Of a stretch of DNA of 6,823 nt, positions 1 to 6,405 are shown piece by piece. The position numbers and the translations under genes were made by a program. The stretch spans positions 1 to 6,823 of the forward strand of contig JALLOL010000138.1 of the NCBI GenBank assembly GCA_027717875.1. Reading direction: 5' to 3'. The DNA is from Acidobacteria bacterium AH-259-L09 (GTDB taxonomy: Bacteria; Acidobacteriota; UBA6911; RPQK01). The number at the start of each line of letters is the position of its first letter. Within the stretch, counting starts at the first letter, position 1. The notes beneath the pieces were generated by a model that saw nothing but the letters and a program-made list of their open reading frames with translations, had not been told where the DNA came from and did not search any database.

Positions 1-9
1 TGATATAAT
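1..9 (+). promoter_or_regulatory. Extended -10 promoter element (TGATATAAT)
   Basis: The first nine bases are a perfect extended -10 element, TGn followed by TATAAT. Such elements can work with a weak -35 box, and any -35 lies outside the window. It points into the cytochrome/PQQ dehydrogenase operon, but the start codon is about 240 bases away, so the transcript would carry a long leader. A chance match in an AT-rich spot at the window edge cannot be excluded. Confidence 0.35.
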
Positions 10-240
10 CCCTATGCTCTAATACCCGTGTTGAAAGGCTGGCGGGTTTGGAGAGGGTGCGAAGAACGTCGGTGGGACCTCATCCCAGAAGACAGAATCG
101 GTGGAGACCTGGATCTGTCGAGCCTGCTGGGGTGTCAGCGAGACGAGGAAGGCCTCCGGCTTGTGGGGAAAGAGCCGGGGCGGGGGAAGGGCGAGCCAGT
201 CTGACGCTCGGCGTCTCCGGCAGGGCGGCGCCTCGACGCC
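10..240 (+). other. Structured, apparently non-coding leader upstream of the cytochrome gene
   Basis: I see no convincing gene here. The frame that continues upstream of the cytochrome gene is rich in Arg and Gly without a recognisable domain. Two clear hairpins are visible: CCGGCT (156-161) pairing with AGCCGG (173-178), and GACGC (203-207) pairing with GCGTC (211-215) around a TCG loop. A GGCG...CGCC pairing lies just before the ribosome binding site. The leader may be a regulatory 5' untranslated region, but no known riboswitch class could be matched. Confidence 0.3.
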
Positions 241-248
241 AAGGAGAG
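241..248 (+). promoter_or_regulatory. Ribosome binding site fixing the cytochrome start
   Basis: AAGGAGAG, a near-perfect Shine-Dalgarno sequence, ends three bases before ATG 252. It decides the start in favour of 252 over the in-frame position 48, which has no such site and would hide the signal peptide behind 68 unlikely residues. Confidence 0.8.
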
Positions 249-251
249 GGA

Positions 252-1013
252 ATGACACGAATGATCTCGTGGGCAACGATCGCGCTGGTCGTGACCGCCG
301 GCCCGATCGCCGGGCAGGAGCACGCCGGCCAGTACGCTCGGGCCGATGTCGAGTACGGCCTACGGCTCTACGGCACCCACTGCGTGAGCTGCCATGGCGA
401 CAACGGCGATGCGGTGCCCGACGTCGACCTTCGAAGCGGCCAGGTATCGTCGGACCGCGAGCTCGCCCGGATCATCCGGGATGGCCTTCCGGACACGGCC
501 ATGATGCCCGGCGAGTACAGCGCATCGGAGCTGACGGCGCTCGTCGCCTACCTCAGAACCATGGGCGACTTCGAACCCGGCACGGTGACCCTTGGGGACG
601 CCAGCCGAGGCAGCGTTATCTTCGAGGGCAAAGGAGAGTGCTCACGCTGTCACCGCGTCGACGGGAACGGGCCGCGGGTCGCCCCCGACCTCAGCGACAT
701 CGGTGCCAGGCGTACCGCCGGACTACTCCAGCGATCGCTGCTCGACCCCACCGGCGCCATGCTGCCGGTGAATCGTCCCGTCCGAGCGGTCACCCGGGAC
801 GGGACCGTGTACAGGGGCCGGCGGCTCAATGAAGACACCTACACGGTGCAGCTCATCGATGAGCAGGAACGACTCGTGTCGCTCGAGAAGGTCGACCTCC
901 GCGAGTACAGTGTCATCGAGACCTCACCGATGCCGTCGTACGCGGACAGGCTCAGCGCGCAGGAGCGGGCCGACCTCCTGGCATATCTCCTCTCCTTGAA
1001 AGGAATGGACTGA
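252..1013 (+). CDS. Exported two-domain cytochrome c, probable electron acceptor of the PQQ dehydrogenase
   Basis: A 253-residue periplasmic cytochrome c. Residues 1-21 form a signal peptide (hydrophobic WATIALVVTAG, cut near AG-Q). The first haem domain has CVSCH at 44-48 and a Met-Met-Pro distal-ligand segment at 84-86. The second has CSRCH at 130-134, a GPDL-like APDLSDIG segment, SLLDPTG, TRDGTVYRGR, and SPMPSY with a candidate Met ligand at 227. It ends in the LSAQERADLLAYL helix. This order matches the putative haem-binding domain family TIGR02603, common in Planctomycetes, Verrucomicrobia and Acidobacteria. The next gene begins two bases after the stop, so the two are almost certainly co-transcribed. 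By inference it takes electrons from PQQH2 in the dehydrogenase and passes them to the respiratory chain. The start is fixed by a strong ribosome binding site. Confidence 0.9.
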   Translation: MTRMISWATIALVVTAGPIAGQEHAGQYARADVEYGLRLYGTHCVSCHGDNGDAVPDVDLRSGQVSSDRELARIIRDGLPDTAMMPGEYSASELTALVAYLRTMGDFEPGTVTLGDASRGSVIFEGKGECSRCHRVDGNGPRVAPDLSDIGARRTAGLLQRSLLDPTGAMLPVNRPVRAVTRDGTVYRGRRLNEDTYTVQLIDEQERLVSLEKVDLREYSVIETSPMPSYADRLSAQERADLLAYLLSLKGMD

Positions 1014-1015
1014 TC

Positions 1016-2677
1016 ATGAGACCTGGATCGGGTAAGGCGCGCGCCCTGATCGCCGCGGGGCTGCTCGTGGCACTGGCTACCGGCAGCGCCCACGCCCAGG
1101 TCACCTTCGAGCGCCTGCTCGCCGCTGACCGGGAGCCACGGAACTGGCTGACCTACTCCGGCACCTACTCCAGCACCCGCCACAGTCTTCTCGACCAGAT
1201 CGACCGCGGAAACGTCGCCGATCTGGAGCTGAAGTGGGTATTTCAAGCGCAGTCGCTGCAGAGCTTCGAGGCCACGCCCCTCGTCGTCGACGGCATCATG
1301 TACCTGACCGAGGCGCCGAACACGGTGGTCGCCCTCGATGCCAAGCTGGGGCGGGTGTTCTGGACCTACCCATACAGGCCGTCCGCTAAAGCGCGGCCCT
1401 GCTGTGGCCAGGTGAATCGCGGTCTCGCCATTCTCGGCGACATGCTGTTCATGGCGACCATCGACGCGCAGCTCGTCGCCGTTGACGCCGTGAACGGCCG
1501 TCCGGTCTGGAAGACCAGCGTTGCCGACCCGAGCGCCGGCTACGCCATGACGCTGGCGCCGCTGGTGGTCAAGGACATGGTGGTGGTCGGGGTAGCGGGC
1601 GGGGAGTTCGGCATCCGTGGCTTCATTGCCGCCTACGATGTCAAGAGCGGCGACGAGGTGTGGCGCTTCTACACGATTCCGGGGCCGGGCGAGCCCGGCC
1701 ACAAAACCTGGGAAGGCGATGCGTGGAAGCATGGCGGTGCCTCCGTGTGGGTCACCGGGTCGTACGATCCCGATCTCAACCTGATGTATTGGGGGATCGG
1801 CAACCCGGGACCGGACTGGAACCCCGCACAACGTCCCGGCGACAACCTGTACTCCGATTCCGTCGTCGCGCTCGACGCCGACACCGGCAAGCTCAAGTGG
1901 CACTTCCAGTTCACACCCAACGACCCCTACGACTACGACGCCGTTCAGATCCCGGTGCTCGTTGACGAGCCGGCCCGCGACGGGAGCCTCCGCAAGCTGA
2001 TGCTCTGGGGCAATCGCAACGGCTTCTTCTACGTGCTGGACCGCACGACGGGACAATTCCTCAGTGGCCACCCGTTCGTCCGCGTCAACTGGGCATCCGG
2101 CCTGACCCCTGAGGGGCGACCGATCCCGACGCCGCAGCCTCCGGGTGCCACCACCTTTCCGGGCGTTCAGGGCGGAACGAACTGGTACTCGCCGGCCTAC
2201 AGCCCGTCCACCCGGCTCTTCTATCTCTCGGCGTGGGAGGACTACGGTTCGGTCTTCAAGCCGGAGTTCTCCGAATACCAGCCTGGTCGGCGCTTCCTGG
2301 GTGGTCGGCCCACCAGCCCCATTCCCGGTGCCGCCAACGTGCCGTCGATCCGGCGCGGTCATATCAACACATGGACCGAGGCGATGGGACGGGGTGCGGT
2401 GATTGCGATCGACCCGGGCACCGGCGAACAGCGCTGGAAGTTCGAGATGAGCGACGTCAGCATGAGCGGACTCCTGACCACCGCGTCGGATCTCCTCTTC
2501 ACTGGCGGACGCGAGGGCTACTTCCACGCGCTGGACGCCCGCACCGGCCAGCTGCTCTGGAAGGTGACGCTGGGGGGCCAGGTGATCAACGGCCCGATCA
2601 CCTACGCGGTGGACGGCACGCAGCACGTCGCGGTCGCCGCCGGCAACGGCCTCTTCGTCTTCGGGTTGCGCGACTGA
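1016..2677 (+). CDS. PQQ-dependent alcohol dehydrogenase (quinoprotein), DYD-type active site
   Basis: A 553-residue periplasmic quinoprotein of the methanol/ethanol dehydrogenase family. Residues 1-27 are a signal peptide ending in AHA. The eight-bladed propeller is marked by repeated W-motifs (VVALDAKLGRVFW, VVALDADTGKLKW, HALDARTGQLLW). Cys129-Cys130 form the vicinal disulphide typical of the family (ARPCCGQVNRG). Expected metal ligands are Glu197 (GGEFGIRG) and Asn263 (GIGNPGP). Asp306 is the expected catalytic base, and Asp308 two residues on gives the DYD motif that family studies link to lanthanide rather than calcium use. There is no C-terminal haem domain, so it needs a separate acceptor, presumably the cytochrome encoded two bases upstream. 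A GAAAGGA site lies inside the end of that gene. The substrate is probably a primary alcohol or aldehyde, but I cannot tell which. The length is slightly short for the family but complete. Confidence 0.92.
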   Translation: MRPGSGKARALIAAGLLVALATGSAHAQVTFERLLAADREPRNWLTYSGTYSSTRHSLLDQIDRGNVADLELKWVFQAQSLQSFEATPLVVDGIMYLTEAPNTVVALDAKLGRVFWTYPYRPSAKARPCCGQVNRGLAILGDMLFMATIDAQLVAVDAVNGRPVWKTSVADPSAGYAMTLAPLVVKDMVVVGVAGGEFGIRGFIAAYDVKSGDEVWRFYTIPGPGEPGHKTWEGDAWKHGGASVWVTGSYDPDLNLMYWGIGNPGPDWNPAQRPGDNLYSDSVVALDADTGKLKWHFQFTPNDPYDYDAVQIPVLVDEPARDGSLRKLMLWGNRNGFFYVLDRTTGQFLSGHPFVRVNWASGLTPEGRPIPTPQPPGATTFPGVQGGTNWYSPAYSPSTRLFYLSAWEDYGSVFKPEFSEYQPGRRFLGGRPTSPIPGAANVPSIRRGHINTWTEAMGRGAVIAIDPGTGEQRWKFEMSDVSMSGLLTTASDLLFTGGREGYFHALDARTGQLLWKVTLGGQVINGPITYAVDGTQHVAVAAGNGLFVFGLRD

Positions 2678-2700
2678 GCCACGTGGCGAGGGAGAGTGTT

Positions 2701-2736
2701 ATGAGCAGTATATCGACGTGGCGTTCTTTCAGGTGA
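2701..2736 (+). pseudogene. Start of a third operon gene, cut off after 11 codons
   Basis: GGAGAG at 2691-2696 sits four bases before ATG 2701, 23 bases after the dehydrogenase stop. The reading MSSISTWRSFR ends at TGA 2734-2736. Good spacing, a good ribosome binding site and the same strand suggest the authentic beginning of a further operon gene, interrupted by the inserted DNA that carries the IS1380 transposase. Eleven residues are too few to identify the product. It could also be a chance start codon. Confidence 0.35.
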
Positions 2737-3062
2737 GGGCAGTCACTTCCTGCTCTTGGTAGGCCGCATCCGGGGGGTCAGATCACTTCGGGGGATATAC
2801 CAGGAAGCCACGGGAAGGTATCTTCCTTGGCCTCTGAGCTGGGAAGAATATTGGAATAGCCGTGTCAGTACTCCAGTGCAGGGAGAGGCAAAGAAGAGCT
2901 GTTCGTCATTTGAACCCCCGTCAGACGAGGGCTCCGCGTTTGCTCTCGCCCTGGGTAAGATATTTACCCCCGCATTCACCATATGGGACACCAAAATAGC
3001 TTCCCTGAATCGATTTAAACCACTATAATTAAAGCAGATATGGAGCATGAAAGGAGCAAGAA
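2737..3062. other. Gene-free stretch upstream of the transposase
   Basis: About 325 bases with open frames on both strands but no recognisable protein. GC content and base use shift from the operon to a more mixed composition. Visible structure includes a perfect hairpin GGGTAA (2953-2958) / TTACCC (2964-2969) and a short one, GGAAG/CTTCC, around 2813-2826. The last 60 bases hold the transposase promoter and ribosome binding site. It is probably the left flank of the IS element, possibly with a few bases of the interrupted operon gene. Confidence 0.4.
3001..3029 (+). promoter_or_regulatory. Probable transposase promoter
   Basis: A perfect TATAAT lies at 3024-3029, 34 bases before the transposase ATG. 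TTCCCT at 3001-3006 is a weak -35 candidate with 17-base spacing. The local AT-richness contrasts with the surroundings. AAAGGAGC lies just ahead of ATG 3063 as the ribosome binding site. Confidence 0.4.
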
Positions 3063-3524
3063 ATGGCTGACCCCAAGGGTGAACGGTTGAAGGTCGGTTT
3101 TGATGGCAGTTTGAGGTTCGAATTTCATGGGGCTAAGGTCACATCGGATGCCGGGCTTCTAGCCTATCGTGATTTGGACGAGGCGTTGGGTTTATTCGAT
3201 AGTGTACCCTCCGTTTTTCACGATTCGCGGACGGGGCGCAACATCCAGCACCACCTCGCGTCGTTGCTGCGCCAATCGGTATACAGCCGACTGGCTGGCT
3301 ATGAAGATGTTAATGATGCCCATCGTTTATCGGTGGATCCGACTATGCGGAGGATCACCGGAAAGAAGACCGACAAGAAGAATGCCGCCAGCGCCAACAC
3401 GATGGGTCGATTTGAGACCCAGATGCTGTCCGTCAAGGACAACCTCAAAGCCCTTTCGGAAGTCAATGGCCAATGGGTGGAACGAGCACTGGAGAAGACC
3501 CCTCATCGACGTATCATCCTGGAT
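3063..3524 (+). pseudogene. IS1380-family transposase, truncated after its first catalytic Asp
   Basis: Codons 1-154 are a clean IS1380-family N-terminus: FDGSLRFEFHGAKVTSDAGL at 13-32, LLRQSVYSRLAGYEDVNDA at 68-86, SVDPTMR at 90-96, MGRFETQ at 114-120, then RRIILD at 149-154. That Asp should be the first residue of the DDE catalytic triad, normally followed by a DSS-like segment. Instead the sequence switches to an unrelated peptidase gene in another frame. The transposase frame then runs on meaninglessly to a stop at 3686. The catalytic core is lost, so it cannot transpose by itself. The ribosome binding site and promoter remain intact. Confidence 0.88.
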
Positions 3525-4931
3525 TGTTGCCGCGGTCGATCAGCTACTGTTCGGTCGCGAGGTCTCCGGTTTTCTCGAGAGCACCCCCGTGGTCTATTTA
3601 GGGGGGATCGATCCGACCGTCTATCTGACGCGCGAGTACGCGCCCTTGCCGACCCGCATGGCTGCATTCACGACACATGCCGATAACATCCCGGCCTACC
3701 TCGCTCAGATGCGAGCTAATCTGCACACGCCACTCGCGCGGCCGCACGTTGAGGTCACGAAAAGCGTTCTCGGCGGCATGACAACGTTTTTCGCAGATAC
3801 CGTGCCGAGCATCTTCTCTGGAGTTACAGACGCCGAACTTCAGGCACGGCTCGCCGCGGCGAACTCGAGGGCCATCAATGCGTTCAATGAGACGCTCGCA
3901 TGGCTCGATGCTGAGGAGCTCGACGACAATTTCGCGCTCGGCGAGGAGCGATTTCTGACCATGCTGCGTATGAGCGAAGGTATCAACACACTCTAGAAGA
4001 GCTCACAGTGGCCGGCGAAGCGGATTTGGAGCGGAATCTGGTGCTGCTCCGAAAGGCTTGCGGGGCCTACGCGCCTCAAGCGTCGCTGCGCGATTGCGTC
4101 GCACGCACCGAGGCGCTCAAGCCCGAGGGCGGGCCGGTCGAAGGTGCCCAACAACAGCTCGCGGGACTGAAACAGTTTCTCATCGACGAGGACATCGTCT
4201 CGATTCCGGGAACCGAAGAAGCCTTGGTCGACGAAGCGCCGCCGTACCGGCGAATCAATTTCGCGTACATTACGATCCCCGGCCCCTACGAAGAGAACCT
4301 GCCCTCCATCTACTACATCGCGCCGCCCGATGCGGCGTGGTCCGAGGAGGACCAAGAAGCGTATCTGCCCGGCCGTAAGAATCTCCTCTACGTGACCGTG
4401 CACGAAGTCTGGCCGGGGCATTTTCTGCAATTCCTGCATGGGAACCGCGCCGAATCGACGTTCGGGCGGCTCTTTTTCACGTATTCGCTCGTTGAGGGCT
4501 GGGGCCACTATGCCGAGCAACTCATGTTCGACGCCGGTCTCGACGACGGCGATCCGGAGTCGCATATCGGTCAGCTCACGAATGCGTTGTTGCGTAACGT
4601 GCGGTACCTCTCGGCCATAGGCCTGCATACGGACAACATGACCGTCGAGGAGTCCCGCGCTATGTTCCAGGAAGTGGCGCTTCAGGACTACGGGAATGCA
4701 ATTCAGCAAGCCCTTCGAGGCACCTACGATCCGGGCTATCTCAACTACACGCTCGGCAAGCTCATGATCAACAAGCTCCGCGAGGACTGGACCGCGGACC
4801 GCGGCGGACACGACGCCTGGAAAGCCTTCCATGACACGTTTCTTTCCTACGGTGGGCCACCGATCCTGCGGATTCGGACCGACATGCTCGGTGATGACTA
4901 CAACGGGGATCCCGCACTGCTTCCGCATTGA
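3525..4931 (+). pseudogene. DUF885 zinc metallopeptidase, N-terminally truncated and frameshifted
   Basis: This matches the DUF885 family of probable zinc peptidases, normally about 550-600 residues and often exported. The first section (frame of position 3526, to TAG 3994-3996) reads VAAVDQLLFGREVSGFLEST, then PTVYLTREYAPLPTRM, then NIPAYLAQMRANL. The second section (frame of 4008, to TGA 4929-4931) continues without a gap in homology from TLEELTVAGEADLERNL. It carries the zinc motif HEVWPGH (4401-4421) and EGWGHYAE about 30 residues later, both intact. Joining the sections needs one missing base near 3985-3992. The signal peptide and roughly the first hundred residues are absent, replaced by the IS1380 fragment. 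GTG 4008 with AGAAGAG before it could start a half protein, but function is doubtful. Confidence 0.85.
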
Positions 4932-5265
4932 CGTCGCCGCAAGCAGCGTTTGCGATCAGGTCAGTCAGAGTTCCCGCAGGCTTCCTGCACTCTGGTGGAG
5001 TTGAGAACGGGATGCGGGATCTTGCTCAGTTCGGGGATGAAGTGGGAGAAGGTGCGGGAGCAGTAAGGCTAGTTCGTCGGCACCAGCCGCTTGAGTTCTT
5101 TACAGCAGTTGAGGATGACCTTTGCCACATCACTGTTCGGCATCAGCGGAAGAGACGCTCTCGGCGGTGGAGCACCGGCGTTTTCGGCAAACCACTATTA
5201 GTGGTCACTGTGCTCACTTTGCTCGCCATTTTGGTCGTACTGATTCTCGCCAGAAAATAGTTCCT
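4932..5265. other. Unassigned stretch with weak coding signals on both strands
   Basis: No gene here can be supported firmly. On the plus strand a 110-codon frame (4928-5260), overlapping the peptidase stop, ends in a strongly hydrophobic segment, FGKPLLVVTVLTLLAILVVL, followed by ILARK. This resembles a tail anchor, but the preceding sequence looks non-coding. On the minus strand, 5143 to 5069 reads MPNSDVAKVILNCCKELKRL and four more residues, with G or C at most third positions. A second protein-like minus-strand stretch (SRTFSHFIPELSKIPHPVL) follows at lower coordinates after a stop. These could be relics of a decayed minus-strand gene that I do not recognise. Confidence 0.25.
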
Positions 5266-5310
5266 CAGCCACTTGGATGTATAACGCCCATCTCGTCCTC
5301 TTGCCGCTGA

Positions 5311-5508
5311 GCGAAAATCACTAGTCCGGTATCCCGACTATACGGCCATGTAGCTCAACCTAAGCATTCTGGAGGACGGCTAGAACATTCGTGCAGTGCG
5401 GAAGCTGCTGATCACAGGGGGGTGACAACAATCATGGTCTACACCCACGTCTTGAACCGGGGACCGAGGGGCGTTCGGAGCCCCATGGACAAAATGCCGG
5501 ACGGGTAA
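5311..5508 (+). pseudogene. intI: Degenerate C-terminal end of an integron integrase (IntI)
   Basis: This is the last 65 or so codons of an integron-type tyrosine recombinase, in pieces. 5311-5337 reads AKITSPVSR, matching the segment before the LRHSFATHLLE helix. 5354-5410 reads LNLSILEDG, a stop, then NIRAVRKLL, matching HLLE-GYDIRTVQELL. 5413-5505 reads HRGVTTIMVYTHVLNRG and then PRGVRSPMD, the IntI C-terminus with the nucleophilic Tyr (5437-5439) kept. Stops TAG 5351-5353 and TAG 5381-5383, and frame changes near 5340-5350 and 5411, kill it. The conserved Arg before the His of the RHS segment appears lost. A faint continuation may reach back to about 5269 (SHLD). It runs in the same direction as the cassettes that follow. 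Family recognition is from memory and strongest for the last 30 residues. Confidence 0.82.
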
Positions 5509-5549
5509 TATGCGGATCAGTAGAAGCGTTTTGCTTCGAGCGGCATATT
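5507..5549. repeat. Imperfect inverted repeat at the integrase stop codon
   Basis: AATATGC (5507-5513) and GCATATT (5543-5549) are perfect complements, and inside them GAAGC (5523-5527) pairs with GCTTC (5533-5537) around GTTTT. The unpaired stretches between the two stems are 9 and 5 bases. It lies right on the integrase stop codon and could be a transcription terminator-like hairpin or part of the attI region. It lacks the AAC/GTT core of an attC site. Confidence 0.45.
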
Positions 5550-5661
5550 CAGCGGAACTCGTTGCCAGTAAAGTAATTACGCAGTGTCTTCTGCCGATTT
5601 CTGCTTGCGTCTTATACGGACAACTGGAATAGTATACTGACCAGCATATTCACTGTTCGGC
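5509..5661 (+). other. Putative attI-type recombination region ending in GTTCGGC
   Basis: Non-coding stretch between the integrase remnant and the first cassette. It ends in GTTCGGC at 5655-5661, which fits the core-site consensus GTTRRRY at six of seven positions. No palindromic partner (a matching AAC arm) precedes it, so it is not an attC and better fits an attI, which lacks the long fold. The insertion point is confirmed indirectly by the R'' box of the attC at the far end of the cassette. Integrase-binding direct repeats could not be assigned. Confidence 0.55.
5612..5638 (+). promoter_or_regulatory. Candidate promoter for the cassette genes
   Basis: TATACT at 5633-5638 lies 37 bases before the acetyltransferase ATG. 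The best -35 is TTATAC at 5612-5617 with a short 15-base spacing. TTGCGT at 5605-5610 would be 22 bases away. Its place in the attI-like region is where an integron cassette promoter could sit, but the match is weak. Confidence 0.22.
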
Positions 5662-6405
5662 GTAGAAGGACCATATGGATCGGCATTCGATAGTCCTAAG
5701 GGCCGCCAACCCCACGTTCGATGAAGGTCTGGCATTTGCCCGCTACCTTGACGAAGCAGCCGAGGGGTTCTTTCGTTTTATGCTCGGTCGCCGCGCCGGG
5801 CACATAATCGCCACGGCGTTCGCCCAGCCCGACCACGACCTCTCCTACCAGAATGTGACTTTCGCAGAACGTGACAACGTCATCGTGGGAATGGTCTCGG
5901 GGTACACCGCGGAGCAGCATCGCCGTTCCTCGCGCCAACCCCTGAAGCGGGCTGCCGGAAGGCGTAATCTACGAATGAGGATCGTGCTAATACTGTTTGC
6001 TCCACTCATGCGGATTATCGATTCAATCGCCGATGGCGATTTCTACCTCCAGGCCATCGCTGTTGATAAGGAACTTCGCGGCGATGGCGTCGGCTCCGTC
6101 TTGATGGACTCCTTTGAAGAGCGGGCTCGCGCGAGCGGATCGACTCGACTATCCCTCGACGTTTCAGCTAAGAATGAGGGGGCTCGCCGATTCTACGAGC
6201 GCCGCGGGATGAACGTCGAGTCGCAGTGGCCGAAGCGATTGGCTATACCGGGATTGAAGTTCTATCGAATGACAAAAGGGCTCTGAGCCTTCAACGGGTA
6301 CCGTCTTTGATGGCACATTTGGGAATGATTAGGGCGGAATGAATGAACCGCCGAACCAGTCGCTGCAGTGGATCGCCGCTTCGCGGCGACCGCTGAGCTT
6401 CATCG
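5656..6405 (+). mobile_element. Integron gene cassette 1 (GNAT acetyltransferase plus attC)
   Basis: A complete 750-bp cassette: core-site junction, ribosome binding site (AGAAGGA, 5664-5670), one gene, a short 3' untranslated stretch and an attC. Excising it between G and TT of the two core sites would join G6405 to TTCGGC (5656-5661), recreating GTTCGGC, which is exactly complementary to the R'' box GCCGAAC at 6350-6356. This self-consistency is expected of a true cassette and would be unlikely by chance. Size and one-gene content are typical. Confidence 0.82.
5675..6286 (+). CDS. GNAT-family N-acetyltransferase carried on a gene cassette
   Basis: A 203-residue cytoplasmic acetyltransferase expected to move an acetyl group from acetyl-CoA to an amine; the substrate is unknown. 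The GNAT core is in the C-terminal half: strand DFYLQAIAVDKELRGDG at 122-138, the acetyl-CoA pyrophosphate loop RGDGVG at 135-140 (the R-x-x-G-x-G motif), helix SVLMDSFEERARASG at 141-155, then LSLDVSAKNEGARRFYERRG at 159-178, the usual last motif. Residues 1-80 contain an N-terminal helix pair and the strand NVIVGMVSGY. A basic insert (82-102) and a hydrophobic helix (103-117) lie between, somewhat longer than in minimal GNATs. The start at 5675 has AGAAGGA four bases upstream. It is the only gene of its cassette. Cassette acetyltransferases are often resistance or detoxification enzymes, but this one does not resemble a named aminoglycoside enzyme that I recognise. Confidence 0.88.
   Translation: MDRHSIVLRAANPTFDEGLAFARYLDEAAEGFFRFMLGRRAGHIIATAFAQPDHDLSYQNVTFAERDNVIVGMVSGYTAEQHRRSSRQPLKRAAGRRNLRMRIVLILFAPLMRIIDSIADGDFYLQAIAVDKELRGDGVGSVLMDSFEERARASGSTRLSLDVSAKNEGARRFYERRGMNVESQWPKRLAIPGLKFYRMTKGL

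Larger units (their letters stand above)
2737..3524 (+). mobile_element. Truncated IS1380-family insertion sequence (left part only)
   Basis: This contains the 5' third of an IS1380-family transposase gene and its upstream sequence. IS1380 elements are usually about 1.6-1.7 kb with a transposase of about 450 residues, so the right two thirds, including the right terminal repeat, are missing. The left boundary is set only by the loss of operon gene structure after 2736. I could not identify a terminal inverted repeat or a target duplication. The right boundary, where peptidase sequence begins, is placed within a few bases. Confidence 0.6.

Noticed and set aside
85..125. Possible B12-box-like GGAGACCTG near 102-110, suggesting a cobalamin riboswitch
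   Set aside because: The other conserved cobalamin riboswitch elements could not be found in order, and the match is short.
48..251. N-terminal extension of the cytochrome starting at 48
   Set aside because: It would bury the signal peptide after 68 basic, low-complexity residues, while an excellent ribosome binding site precedes ATG 252.
839..2626. A 595-codon open frame on the minus strand opposite the PQQ dehydrogenase
   Set aside because: It is an antisense shadow of a GC-rich gene: composition is Arg/Gly/Val-rich with no domain, while the plus strand encodes a full recognisable quinoprotein.
2756..3028. A 90-codon open frame before the transposase
   Set aside because: No ribosome binding site, no recognisable domain, and an equally long open frame on the opposite strand point to chance.
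3993..4928. A 311-codon open frame on the minus strand opposite the peptidase
   Set aside because: The plus strand carries the HEVWPGH and EGWGHYAE motifs in continuous homology; the minus frame shows no family features.
5507..5549. The inverted repeat as an additional attC site
   Set aside because: It has no AAC/GTT core boxes at its ends and no cassette junction coincides with it.
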